Below, one piece after another: positions 6,071 through 13,490 of a stretch of 40,941 bases of DNA. The stretch spans positions 1 to 40,941 of the IMG/VR virus record IMGVR_UViG_3300049847_000484; one strand, written 5' to 3'. This stretch comes from a virus. The position numbers and the translations under genes were made by a program. Under the pieces are notes generated by a model. The model searched no databases and had not been told where the DNA came from. It was given only the letters and a program-made list of their open reading frames with translations. How positions within the stretch are numbered: the stretch's first letter is position 1; every line of letters starts with the position of its first letter.

Positions 6071-8645
6071 CCTTAAAAAATTGCGTGACTACCAGGAGCG
6101 CGTTGTTGATGCCTCCACGTCCTCACTGACTGAGCCTGGTAGTCGCGCTCTGATTGTTGCCTCGACTGGGGCGGGTAAGACGGTGTGCCTGTCACACATC
6201 ATCGCTCGCCTCGGTCTACGCACATTGGTACTGGCTCACCGCATCCCGCTCATCAGGCAGTTAGCGTCAACCATTGGGGGTAGTTCCATTGCTTGCGCTT
6301 CGCTTGGTGAGCCGGATGTGGGTGGGCATGTTGTTGTGGGCACAGTGCAGACGCTTGCATCAAGAGATGCAGGGCCTCGTGATTTGATCGTGATTGATGA
6401 GTGTCACAGATTCGATGAGGATAGCGCTTACGCAGCTGTCCTGGATAAGTACCCATCCGCTCGAGTGCTTGGATGCACTGCTACTCCGTGGAGATCTGAT
6501 GGTCTCATCTACGGGCCGCAGAAGTTCTGGCCAGAGCCGTGTGCTCAGATCGGTATCGATGAGCTCACAGACGCTGGACACCTGGTGCGGGCAAGACTCA
6601 TGGAGCCTAGAGGTGCGTTCACTGAAGCTGATCTAGCTGAGGTGTCCATCCGTGCTGGAGAGTACGCAGCAAACGAAGTAGATAAGCTCATGGTTCCCCA
6701 GGTTGTGAGCAGACAGTGCGACGCTGTTGTCGCCGCTGCTCGTGACCGCAGGTGCATCGTGTGGTTGTGCTCATCGATCGAGCACGCATCGCACACAGCA
6801 ACGACTCTCAACGCTATGGGTGAGGTGGCTGCCGAGTACCACAGTGGCGTGACGATGGACGATAGGGATGCAGCGCTGAACGCTCGTCACATCGTATCGG
6901 TGCTGGCTCTAAGCGAGGGTTTCGACCACCCGATCGTTGACACCGTGGTGCTAGCTCGCCCCATCCGCTCATCACTGCTCTACGTGCAAGCAGTGGGGCG
7001 TGGGCTTCGAACCTATCCTGGTAAGACCGATTGTATCGCGGCTGGGTCCCTTGTTCTTACTGATCATGGGTTAGTCCCTATTGAAAACGTTAGCAGCGAT
7101 ATGCTCTTGTGGGACGGCGAAGAGTTCGTTAGCCATGGGGGAGCTATCCGCAAAGGCAAGCAGGAGGTCATTTCTTATGCAGGAGTTACGGCAACATCTG
7201 ACCATAAGGTATGGACTCCCAGAGGGTGGCTCTCTTTGGCAGAAGCCGCAAGAACCAAGGCAGGGATCGCTGTTACAGAAAGCCGTGGGGAAGGAGTCAA
7301 ACTTTCTAAGGGCGTTTGGAGCAATGACATTCTTGGACTCTACCGGCAAAAGACGTGGTTATTTATTAGTCGAATGTACTCGATGTTCAACGATCTCATG
7401 GAAGGCCTACGACAGTTTTTATCAAAACAAGGCTGGATGTCGCAAATGCGGCAATCCAAGGATGGTTCCGAAGTGGCTTTACCAGCGTTGTGGAGCCGCT
7501 TCCGATCGGTGCAAGAACCCCTGCAATTCTCGATACATCAATTATGGAGGCAGGGGGGTAAAATTTCTCTTCAGCTCTCCCACAGAAATGGCTCTTTGGA
7601 TCTTGCAAAATCTGGGCAGCCCTCCGAGCAAGACGGCTCAAATAGACAGAGTCAACAACAATGGTCACTATCGACCTGGCAATATCCGTTGGGCCAGCCC
7701 ACAAGTGAATGTCTGCAACAGAAGACGCAGAAGACTGACCCCCGCCATGCACCGGTTCAGGATGAAATATCCGGAAGTTCGTTACGCGGACGCCACTCTT
7801 ATACATTTAATTGGACAAGGATTTTCAGAGGAAGACGTTTTATACAAGTGGGGGCAGCCTTCAAACAAACCAAAAGGGAAGTATGGGACATTCTCAACGC
7901 CGGACCCAGAAATCGCTTCACTGTAAATGGCAGGCTCGTCTCTAACTGCACAGTAATTGACTTCGGTCGCTGCATCCGTGAGTGTGGTCCGCTCAACGAT
8001 CCGGTGATTCCAAACACACCCAAGACTCTGTGCATGGAAGCCAGGCCCTACCGCGTCGTCCGCTGTGATGAGTGTGGACTGATATACTTTGTGACTCGCA
8101 CCGAGCAGGCTAAGTGCGCCGACTGTGGGCATGTCCCACAGTGGGAACCTCCCACCTCACTACGAGGGACGGCGGACACGGGTGCTGAGCTCTACAAACC
8201 AAAGAGTGCTGCGACCTCTCTGCACACCTTTGAGTGCGAGGGGCTTGAGCATATCGGCACCTTCAGCGGTGGGCTCTGGATGAAGGTGGTCGGAGTGCGA
8301 GTGCATAAAAACGATTTTATGCAGGCAATTATGCAACTGGTTGACGACCAAGGCTTACGGCTCACGCTCACTATTACTTTTTCAAATCCAGGTCCGCCGC
8401 CAATGGTCAATCAAGGCATGTGGTTTGGGCGGATGAAAATCTACAAGAAGTGGCTCAAGGCTTTTGGTCTTGATTCAGGAGTGCAGTTCCCGCGCATCAG
8501 AGTGATGCCAGAGCGAGTGCATCTGCAGGTGCATGCAAGGATGCTCAGAGAAGCGTGGGCTGATGAGTGGGAAGGCTCGCAGGAAGTGATCCCGTATAAG
8601 GAAGGGTTCATGGACGGGGCGAGTGAACAGGTGGGGTTATTTTAG
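6054..8645 (+). CDS. SF2 DEAD/DEAH-type DNA helicase interrupted by an intein
   Basis: This is a superfamily 2 helicase of the ResIII/UvrB-like class. The Q-motif region is LRDYQERVV. Walker A is STGAGKT (37-43), Walker B is VIDECH, motif III is CTATPWR, and motif VI is QAVGRGLR. A zinc ribbon with two CxxCG knuckles (CDECG, CADCG) follows motif VI. An intein of 305 residues (7032-7946) sits between GKTD and CTVIDFGR; removing it leaves 558 aa, a normal size. ATG 6054 (MDKSTSLKKL) is preferred over an upstream in-frame start because homology begins there; it overlaps the SSB-like gene by 17 bases. The likely role is branch migration or fork remodelling in phage recombination. Confidence 0.9.
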   Translation: MDKSTSLKKLRDYQERVVDASTSSLTEPGSRALIVASTGAGKTVCLSHIIARLGLRTLVLAHRIPLIRQLASTIGGSSIACASLGEPDVGGHVVVGTVQTLASRDAGPRDLIVIDECHRFDEDSAYAAVLDKYPSARVLGCTATPWRSDGLIYGPQKFWPEPCAQIGIDELTDAGHLVRARLMEPRGAFTEADLAEVSIRAGEYAANEVDKLMVPQVVSRQCDAVVAAARDRRCIVWLCSSIEHASHTATTLNAMGEVAAEYHSGVTMDDRDAALNARHIVSVLALSEGFDHPIVDTVVLARPIRSSLLYVQAVGRGLRTYPGKTDCIAAGSLVLTDHGLVPIENVSSDMLLWDGEEFVSHGGAIRKGKQEVISYAGVTATSDHKVWTPRGWLSLAEAARTKAGIAVTESRGEGVKLSKGVWSNDILGLYRQKTWLFISRMYSMFNDLMEGLRQFLSKQGWMSQMRQSKDGSEVALPALWSRFRSVQEPLQFSIHQLWRQGGKISLQLSHRNGSLDLAKSGQPSEQDGSNRQSQQQWSLSTWQYPLGQPTSECLQQKTQKTDPRHAPVQDEISGSSLRGRHSYTFNWTRIFRGRRFIQVGAAFKQTKREVWDILNAGPRNRFTVNGRLVSNCTVIDFGRCIRECGPLNDPVIPNTPKTLCMEARPYRVVRCDECGLIYFVTRTEQAKCADCGHVPQWEPPTSLRGTADTGAELYKPKSAATSLHTFECEGLEHIGTFSGGLWMKVVGVRVHKNDFMQAIMQLVDDQGLRLTLTITFSNPGPPPMVNQGMWFGRMKIYKKWLKAFGLDSGVQFPRIRVMPERVHLQVHARMLREAWADEWEGSQEVIPYKEGFMDGASEQVGLF
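7032..7946 (+). mobile_element. Intein in the helicase gene, with open central region
   Basis: This is a protein-splicing element of 305 residues. Block A is CIAAGSLVLTDHG with splice Cys1. Block B is TSDHKVWTPRGW, with Thr55 and His58 in the TxxH pattern. The C-terminal splicing block is VWDILNAGPRNRF then NGRLVSN, ending in Asn305 and followed by Cys+1 of the helicase. The usual penultimate His is Ser304, a known tolerated change. Insertion is just after motif VI of the helicase, a conserved functional site typical for inteins. The middle (about residues 98-290) has no LAGLIDADG or HNH motif in this frame and is rich in Q, S, W and R, like a shadow translation; the real nuclease is in the +1 frame. 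Confidence 0.9.
7324..7926 (+). CDS. HNH homing endonuclease nested out of frame inside the intein
   Basis: In the +1 frame relative to the helicase and intein lies a complete HNH endonuclease of about 200 aa. The N-terminal part has two CxxC knuckles (CTRC at 18-21, CRKC at 39-42). Then come RCKNP, YINYGGRGVKF and the nuclease core IDRVNNNGHYRPGNIRWAS, a pattern typical of phage free-standing HNH homing enzymes. ATG 7324 is preferred: family-like sequence starts there and GGAG lies two bases upstream, which is close. An earlier in-frame ATG at 7081 would only add shadow sequence from the splicing domain. The TAA at 7924-7926 falls inside the C-terminal splicing block. It presumably cuts intein-less helicase alleles and spreads the element. 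Confidence 0.82.
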   Translation: MTFLDSTGKRRGYLLVECTRCSTISWKAYDSFYQNKAGCRKCGNPRMVPKWLYQRCGAASDRCKNPCNSRYINYGGRGVKFLFSSPTEMALWILQNLGSPPSKTAQIDRVNNNGHYRPGNIRWASPQVNVCNRRRRRLTPAMHRFRMKYPEVRYADATLIHLIGQGFSEEDVLYKWGQPSNKPKGKYGTFSTPDPEIASL

Positions 8646-8959
8646 AATCAAAAATTCAACACGAGATCTTGGTTGCGCTCACACGCAGGGGAGCGTTTGC
8701 GTTTACGCTGGTTACGTCTGGTCAAGCGCAGGCCGATGGCTCTTACCGCAAGCGCTCGCCGTGGGCGATTCGAGGTGTGCCCGATGTCTGTGTGCTGCAT
8801 GAGGGTAGAGTCGTTTGGCTCGAGGTGAAGAGCGCAACGGGGAAGCAGTCAAAGGATCAGCGTAGCTTCGAGCTCCAGTGCAAGAAGCATGGGGTAACGT
8901 ACGGACTGGTTCGTTCGGTCGATGAAGCCTTGGAGGTTGTTTATGGTAGCAGTGTTTGA
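8639..8959 (+). CDS. VRR-NUC domain nuclease (possible AUU start)
   Basis: This is a small PD-(D/E)XK-type nuclease of the VRR-NUC family. The catalytic core is RGVPDVCV, then WLEVKSATGKQSKDQ, then the C-terminal HGVTYGLVRSVDEA. Family-like sequence already begins at ESKIQHEIL, before any ATG, GTG or TTG codon; the first conventional start is TTG at 8669, which would remove that helix. In-frame ATT at 8639 has AGGTGG four bases upstream and sits just beyond an in-frame TGA (8624), so an AUU start is proposed (106 aa). The alternative is the 96-aa TTG form. It overlaps the end of the helicase and the start of the YqaJ gene. It probably cuts branched recombination intermediates. Confidence 0.78.
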   Translation: MLESKIQHEILVALTRRGAFAFTLVTSGQAQADGSYRKRSPWAIRGVPDVCVLHEGRVVWLEVKSATGKQSKDQRSFELQCKKHGVTYGLVRSVDEALEVVYGSSV

Positions 8960-9836
8960 AAACGTCGCTCAAGGATCGGATGTTTGGAAGGAAGCGCGTA
9001 AGAAGCGCATCGGTGGATCTGAGATCGCATCGATCATCGGAATCTCCCCGTACGTCTCTGCCTACCAGCTCTGGATGGAGAAGACTGGAATCAAAGAGCG
9101 CGAGGATATCTCACGCATGCCTCACGTGGTCCGAGGAATTAACGGCGAGAAGGTTGCGCGTATGCTCATTGAGAAGCAGACGCTGAAGTCGTTCAACCCG
9201 CAGGTGTGGAAGATTGAAGGCACTCCCCTAGGTGCTTCAGATGACGGCCATTCTCATGAACTGAACACGATCCTAGAGATAAAGTGTCAGGGCGCGAAAG
9301 CCCACGAAGCCACTAAGAACGGCGTGATCCCGAACTACTACATGTGTCAGTGTGTTTGGAACCTCGGCGTATCTGGTGCTGATGAGTGCTGGTTTATTTC
9401 CTTCCGCCCTGAAGACGGTACGATGCACAAAGTTGTCGTGTATCCGGACCCTGTGGAGTTCGAGCGGCTGAAAACGGCAGCGCTCGAGTTCTGGGAGCTT
9501 GTGAGCACACGTGTCCCGCCGAGCCTGTCTGAAGGCGACTACGTAGACCTTAACTCCGACTACGGCCTCAAGGCGCTGGCAGAGGAGTACGCTCGCCTCA
9601 AGGGTGAAGTGGCCGCTAAGCAAGACCGGCTCGATGAACTGGAGACGCGCCTTAAGGACGTGATGGGTAACAACCCTGGCGTGCGTATCGGGCCTCTGAA
9701 GATGACGCAGTACACAAGGCGCGGAACGATCGACTATGCGCGCATCGCTGATGTGAGTAAGATGTCTGCTGAGGAACTTGAGAGCTACCGTCGCCCATCA
9801 TCAGTGGGTGTTAGATTCACGTTGGGAGTTTTATGA
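8943..9836 (+). CDS. YqaJ-family recombination exonuclease
   Basis: This is a lambda-exonuclease-like enzyme (YqaJ domain) that resects DNA ends for single-strand annealing. The signature RIGGSEIASIIGISPY followed by YQLWMEKTG is near the N-terminus. The metal site is formed by the Asp/Glu region GASDDGH and LEIKCQG (E-x-K), with YYMCQCVWNL as the third motif. A coiled coil (LAEEYARLKGEVAAKQDRLDEL region) follows. The ATG at 8943 has GGAGG six bases upstream and is chosen over an upstream start at 8922; this gives 297 aa. It overlaps the VRR-NUC gene by 17 bases. Together with the Sak4-like ATPase and SSB it completes a phage recombination module. Confidence 0.88.
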   Translation: MVAVFENVAQGSDVWKEARKKRIGGSEIASIIGISPYVSAYQLWMEKTGIKEREDISRMPHVVRGINGEKVARMLIEKQTLKSFNPQVWKIEGTPLGASDDGHSHELNTILEIKCQGAKAHEATKNGVIPNYYMCQCVWNLGVSGADECWFISFRPEDGTMHKVVVYPDPVEFERLKTAALEFWELVSTRVPPSLSEGDYVDLNSDYGLKALAEEYARLKGEVAAKQDRLDELETRLKDVMGNNPGVRIGPLKMTQYTRRGTIDYARIADVSKMSAEELESYRRPSSVGVRFTLGVL

Positions 9837-10141
9837 TCAACAAGATGCCGCCGGATTTCGTTCAAGCTGGTCACATGAGGCAGATCGCCTGGTGCCGCGA
9901 TAACAACTACGACTGGGCCGTGGTGCTTCAGCACCGCATGACTGCTCAAGACCTAAGGGACTTCGCTGTGTGGGCCGTGAAGGCTGCTGAGTGGCTCGAG
10001 GATGGCAAGCTTGAAGAAACGGCCATGATGGTGGCTCGTGAGGAGCACCGTCAACGAACCAACAGGCCTATCGAATACAAGTCCATCCACGAAGATAAGT
10101 TGACCCTTGGGCAGGTGGCGAAGTTTAAAAAGGGTCGGTAA
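9833..10141 (+). CDS. Hypothetical 102-aa protein
   Basis: The family is not recognised. The product is soluble and mostly helical, rich in Trp, His and charged residues (HMRQIAWCRDNNYDWAVVLQHR, AVWAVKAAEWLEDGK). There is no membrane segment. The ATG overlaps the YqaJ stop (ATGA at 9833-9836), so it is translated with the recombination genes and may be an accessory to them. A free-standing HNH gene follows nine bases after its stop. Confidence 0.75.
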   Translation: MINKMPPDFVQAGHMRQIAWCRDNNYDWAVVLQHRMTAQDLRDFAVWAVKAAEWLEDGKLEETAMMVAREEHRQRTNRPIEYKSIHEDKLTLGQVAKFKKGR

Positions 10142-10150
10142 CATGAGAGG

Positions 10151-10654
10151 GTGCTAGACCCTTACTCTCAGCAATACGCTAAGATTAAGTATTCAGCCAA
10201 GACTAGAGGCATCTCGTTTGAGCTTAGTCTTGATGAGTTTATAAATGTCGTCCGTGAGCCCTGCTTCTTATGCGGGCGTCGTGTGATGACTGATTCAGTC
10301 AACGGCAAGAAAATCGATTCACTGATTATGTGTGGCATCGACCGAGTCGACTCGTCGGTGGGCTATGTGGCCGGTAACGTCGAGGCTGCGTGTATTGATT
10401 GCAACAACATCAAAGGGACCTATTCGATAGAGGAGCTTCTATGTCTGCTGATGCGGGTTCTTCCGAGACTCATGAGATACGTTGGCAGGAAGCTAGCAGA
10501 GCTACCCGGAAGAGCTGGGAGAAGAGACTTGGTAAAAGCGTTAGAATCTCCCGACATGATTATGAGATCATCTTTGTACGCAAACTCATGCTGGAAGAGA
10601 AAGAGCTCGAAGGGCTCTGTGACCAAGCGGAGAAAAAGATCTACGTATCGCTAG
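10151..10654 (+). CDS. Free-standing HNH endonuclease overlapping the next gene
   Basis: This is an HNH nuclease with the zinc-finger form of the fold: PCFLCGRR, then CGIDRVDSSVGYVAGNVEAACIDCNNIKG, where four cysteines hold the zinc and Asp/Asn residues form the active site. The start is GTG at 10151 with no well-spaced ribosome site. The recognisable domain ends near residue 100; the remaining 65 residues are very basic and overlap, in another frame, the first 214 bases of the metallopeptidase gene, so they look like read-through into the neighbour. It was probably inserted as a homing gene between the 102-aa gene and the peptidase. Confidence 0.78.
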   Translation: MLDPYSQQYAKIKYSAKTRGISFELSLDEFINVVREPCFLCGRRVMTDSVNGKKIDSLIMCGIDRVDSSVGYVAGNVEAACIDCNNIKGTYSIEELLCLLMRVLPRLMRYVGRKLAELPGRAGRRDLVKALESPDMIMRSSLYANSCWKRKSSKGSVTKRRKRSTYR

Positions 10655-10824
10655 ACGGTCAGGACCCGGCGCAAACGCTCGTGCACGAAATCGTTCACGC
10701 CGAGATCGGCGAGGCTGGTATTAGGCAACACCCTTCATGGTGTCTTTCCCTTGAGGAGATTGTTTGCGAGGTTTTTGCGAACTCGATGACTGCTCACTTT
10801 CAACTAAAGACTCGCGCTTCCTAG
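10441..10824 (+). CDS. Zinc metallopeptidase-like protein (HExxH, ImmA/SprT-type)
   Basis: The motif HEIVH at residues 82-86 is a zinc-peptidase active site, and a downstream Glu in LSLEEIVCEVFANSM is a plausible third ligand, as in ImmA/IrrE or SprT-like proteins. A preceding segment (KIYVSLDGQDPAQTL) has the usual strand-then-helix lead. ATG 10441 follows GAGGAG with a good spacer, so it is preferred; the gene gives 127 aa. Its first 214 bases lie inside the HNH gene in another frame. It is the last gene of the rightward operon and its 3' end overlaps a leftward gene by 104 bases. Its substrate is unknown; cleavage of a repressor is one possibility. Confidence 0.68.
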   Translation: MSADAGSSETHEIRWQEASRATRKSWEKRLGKSVRISRHDYEIIFVRKLMLEEKELEGLCDQAEKKIYVSLDGQDPAQTLVHEIVHAEIGEAGIRQHPSWCLSLEEIVCEVFANSMTAHFQLKTRAS

Positions 10825-11002
10825 CAAGGTCTTCAAGTGAAGAGATCACATCGACTTCGTCTTTGAGCATCGCAAGAGCTTTGCTGTAGATTTCGGGCTT
10901 TTTCTTCTTAGCCATCTCGACGTCTTTGATCTTGCCTGCAAGGCACTCGACTTCCCAGTCTTTCTTGCTTTCAGATCCGTATTCATTTTCCATGTCTTCC
11001 AT
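10721..11002 (-). CDS. Hypothetical 93-aa acidic helical protein, last gene of leftward unit
   Basis: The family is not recognised. The protein is charged and helical (DWEVECLAGKIKDVEMAKKKKPEIYSKALAML begins the core; quoted in part), with a Ser/Gln/Lys-rich tail. The start ATG at 11002 shares one base with the stop of the upstream ejection protein (TAATG); an ATG at 10993 is an alternative. The last 35 codons overlap the 3' end of the rightward metallopeptidase on the other strand, and the tail is probably just what the antisense sequence allows. It follows the ejection genes, so a small virion or assembly role is possible. Confidence 0.65.
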   Translation of the reverse strand: MEDMENEYGSESKKDWEVECLAGKIKDVEMAKKKKPEIYSKALAMLKDEVDVISSLEDLARKRESLVESEQSSSSQKPRKQSPQGKDTMKGVA

Positions 11003-12504
11003 TATTCCTCCTGAGGATTAGCTGCGCGTTTCTTCAAGTATCTTCCTAGAGCAGACTCTGCTGCGCCAGAGAGCTGAGGGGCCGCTTTGTTAATAAACGT
11101 CCCAGTGGTCGTTGAAATTGGAGTAGCGAACCTTGCGGCTTGTTTGCCTAGGTATGGCAGGATTCCCAAAGACATAGCCATTGGGTCTACCTCGGTGACC
11201 AGCTTTCGGCGAGCTTCTTTCTCCGCCTCAGCCCTGGATCCCTTTCCAATCGTCTGAAGAAGACCGAGCTCTTCATTGGTTAACGACAGAGCTTGTCCAA
11301 GTTCTGGAGACGCTTGTGTGGCCGCTCTCTGGATCTCGTCGATCATGCCAGCGTTTGCCTGGCGATACAGGTTGATCTCAGTGGGAGTGGCCTTCATGTA
11401 CCATTCAGTGCCACGTTTAGGATAAGCCTTCGATCCGAACGTGCTCTTGACGCTGTTAGCATCGAAGACACTAGCGGCGGCTCTCCCAGGAGTTTTCACA
11501 ACCTCAGTTACTTGTGTCAGTATGGGCTTGCCTGACTCATCAAGGATAGCCGATGGAATCTCTCGAGTAATTGTTTCCGCTGTGGGCTCGATGGCTTGGA
11601 GTGAAATCTTTTGGTCAGTGAGTTCCTTCAGAGTTTGTTGTGCCTTGGCTGCAACTTCGTTATTCGCACTCCTTGAGAGAGCCGCCGCTTCGGCGATAGC
11701 CTCATCAAGGCCTCGGCTGTAATCCCTCTTCGGCAGGGCAGTCGCAACCTGCCCAAGTAGGGTCCCTTGGCGCGCCGCCGCCTGTTCTCCTTTTGCAGCA
11801 AGCGCTTTATCAATACCTCGGGCTGATCCAAAGATCCCCTTTTGCAGCATGTAGTTGCTGACTGCGTCCTTCCCCTTGCTGGCGATTTCAGCCATGGCGT
11901 TCATAGTTGGAACGCCTGCTGCTACGATTTTTTTGCCGACGTATGCCGTGGGCTGCTCGAGCGGATTGAGCAGCCCGTAAGCGATTTCTCCCCCTATGCC
12001 TAGTTGTTTGATGGGAGCGGCGAGCATTCCTGGATCTGCAGCCCCTTCAAAGACAGCTCCACCAACTGACAGCGCACGCTCTTGTCCTCTAGACAGTTTT
12101 TTTAGAGCAAGGGCTTTTCTCAGCAAGTCTTTCCCAGAGTATGCTTCGCCGCTAATAGCTTTTTCCACAGCGTCTCGTGGCAGAGTTTCGGGCATTGGTT
12201 GGAAACTCTCTGGGTAAGCCTGCGCAAGGATCTCGGTGGCTTTTGAGCCAAGCTTGTCAGCACCTGCAGCCACGGCAGTTCGGCCTATGCCAGACGTATA
12301 CCCTAGAGCCTGTCCAAGCAGCTGCATCGGAGTTGGGGTCTTTACGCCTGCTAACATCTCTTGTGTCTGTTGCTCGGTGGGATCAGTCTCAAGAGAGTGA
12401 GCTGTCTTGAGCTGGTACAGGTCCTCGTCTGATAGCTTAGATAAGTCTCCACCTGCTTGCCTCAGTCTCTGTAGCGTATCGCTTGAGAGCTTGGTTAAAT
12501 CCAT
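11002..12504 (-). CDS. Putative internal virion / DNA ejection protein (500 aa)
   Basis: This is a long, Ala-rich, helical protein with no catalytic motif. It starts MDLTKLSSDTLQRLRQAGGDLSKLSDEDLY, a repeated LSxxxLxxL pattern (quoted in part here), as seen in podovirus ejection proteins. Two short apolar segments, around GIGGEIAYGLL and near the C-terminus (MSLGILPYLGKQAARFA), could insert in membranes. It is the last of four consecutive genes after the tail hub (14893 to 11002), the same place as P22 gp7/gp20/gp16 or T7 gp14-16. It probably leaves the virion with the DNA and forms part of the conduit across the envelope. Confidence 0.65.
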   Translation of the reverse strand: MDLTKLSSDTLQRLRQAGGDLSKLSDEDLYQLKTAHSLETDPTEQQTQEMLAGVKTPTPMQLLGQALGYTSGIGRTAVAAGADKLGSKATEILAQAYPESFQPMPETLPRDAVEKAISGEAYSGKDLLRKALALKKLSRGQERALSVGGAVFEGAADPGMLAAPIKQLGIGGEIAYGLLNPLEQPTAYVGKKIVAAGVPTMNAMAEIASKGKDAVSNYMLQKGIFGSARGIDKALAAKGEQAAARQGTLLGQVATALPKRDYSRGLDEAIAEAAALSRSANNEVAAKAQQTLKELTDQKISLQAIEPTAETITREIPSAILDESGKPILTQVTEVVKTPGRAAASVFDANSVKSTFGSKAYPKRGTEWYMKATPTEINLYRQANAGMIDEIQRAATQASPELGQALSLTNEELGLLQTIGKGSRAEAEKEARRKLVTEVDPMAMSLGILPYLGKQAARFATPISTTTGTFINKAAPQLSGAAESALGRYLKKRAANPQEE

Positions 12505-13490
12505 TAACCGCCTCCACGCCTAGCCAACTCGGCCTCAATCTCACTCATAGAAGGCACTGAGTTCTTTGCAGCACCCTTTGCAGGAGCCTTAGGACTTTTA
12601 TTCCCAGCGGAGCCTCGCATCTGTTGACCAATCTTCTTGTAAGATTCAAACGGATTGTTTGGGTACTTTTTGATCGATTCGACCACTCTGCCGTATGTGG
12701 GGTTGGCCTTGTACTGATCTGCGTCTGTCTCAGCTTCCAACTGAATTTTGTCTGCAAACTTTTGGCGAGCACTGTTAATAGAGTCTTTGAGGTACTGGAT
12801 GTCCTCGTCTGCAACTTCTCCATTGCCTCCAATCTTGGTGGCGAATAGCTCGAACGCTAAGTTCACGTCTTTCATAACGGCGCGCTCAGCATCTGGGTCA
12901 GAGGTCGCCCCCTTATTCCCACCCAGGGATGCGAAGCTACCAGACTGAGCAATGATTCGTCTTGGATCACGGCTGTTGAGGGCGTCGTCGATTTGTCCAA
13001 ATTTGATTAGGTAATCATTAGCGCTGTTTCGTTTTTTGAGCTGCTCGTCTTTGACGTCTTTAAACGCCTTCATGTCTTTAGCTTCAGTATCCTGCGCTCC
13101 CAGACGCGCCTGATTCTCCTTATCCGGGCCCGGGCTGTTAAGAAGTCGCAGCAGCTCTCCGCTCTTTGAGCTGCTCTTGGCAGCTTGGAGTTCGCTAAAG
13201 AGCTGGTCGGTCTTCTGATCGTAGCCAGCTTGTTGCTGCGCTGATTGCGCTGCAGCAGGAGCGATCTTCGTGCCGAAACTGGAATCCAGAAACGCAGCCA
13301 CGGGTGTGACGTCGACGCCAGATGCACGCGCGGCAAGGCGAGCCTGCAATGCTTCATTGAGAGCCCCAGCCTTCTTCTCTTCAGCAGCCTTTTGGTCGCC
13401 AATCAGTTGAAGGATTGTAGCGGTCTTGAGCGCACGTTGTTTTGCGTCGTTGCCCTCAAGAGAATCTGCAGTCTCAAAGATACCTGCCAT
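12504..13490 (-). CDS. Putative internal virion / DNA ejection protein (328 aa)
   Basis: The protein is helical, Gln/Ala/Lys-rich and lacks cysteines, signals and membrane segments. The N-terminal third is rich in Ala and Gln (PAAAQSAQQQAGYDQKTD). The middle contains an NxxDYLIKFGQIDDALNSRDP-like segment, and the C-terminal tail is Ala/Lys/Pro-rich (KAPAKGAAKNS). The start ATG shares a TAATG junction with the upstream gene, and its stop touches the next start. By position between two other ejection-like proteins, it is probably the second P22 gp20/gp16-type internal protein. Confidence 0.6.
   Translation of the reverse strand: MAGIFETADSLEGNDAKQRALKTATILQLIGDQKAAEEKKAGALNEALQARLAARASGVDVTPVAAFLDSSFGTKIAPAAAQSAQQQAGYDQKTDQLFSELQAAKSSSKSGELLRLLNSPGPDKENQARLGAQDTEAKDMKAFKDVKDEQLKKRNSANDYLIKFGQIDDALNSRDPRRIIAQSGSFASLGGNKGATSDPDAERAVMKDVNLAFELFATKIGGNGEVADEDIQYLKDSINSARQKFADKIQLEAETDADQYKANPTYGRVVESIKKYPNNPFESYKKIGQQMRGSAGNKSPKAPAKGAAKNSVPSMSEIEAELARRGGG

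Noticed and set aside
7081-7323. N-terminal extension of the nested HNH frame from ATG 7081
   Set aside because: The extra 81 residues coincide with the intein N-terminal splicing domain in the other frame and look like shadow sequence; HNH-like sequence starts at 7324.
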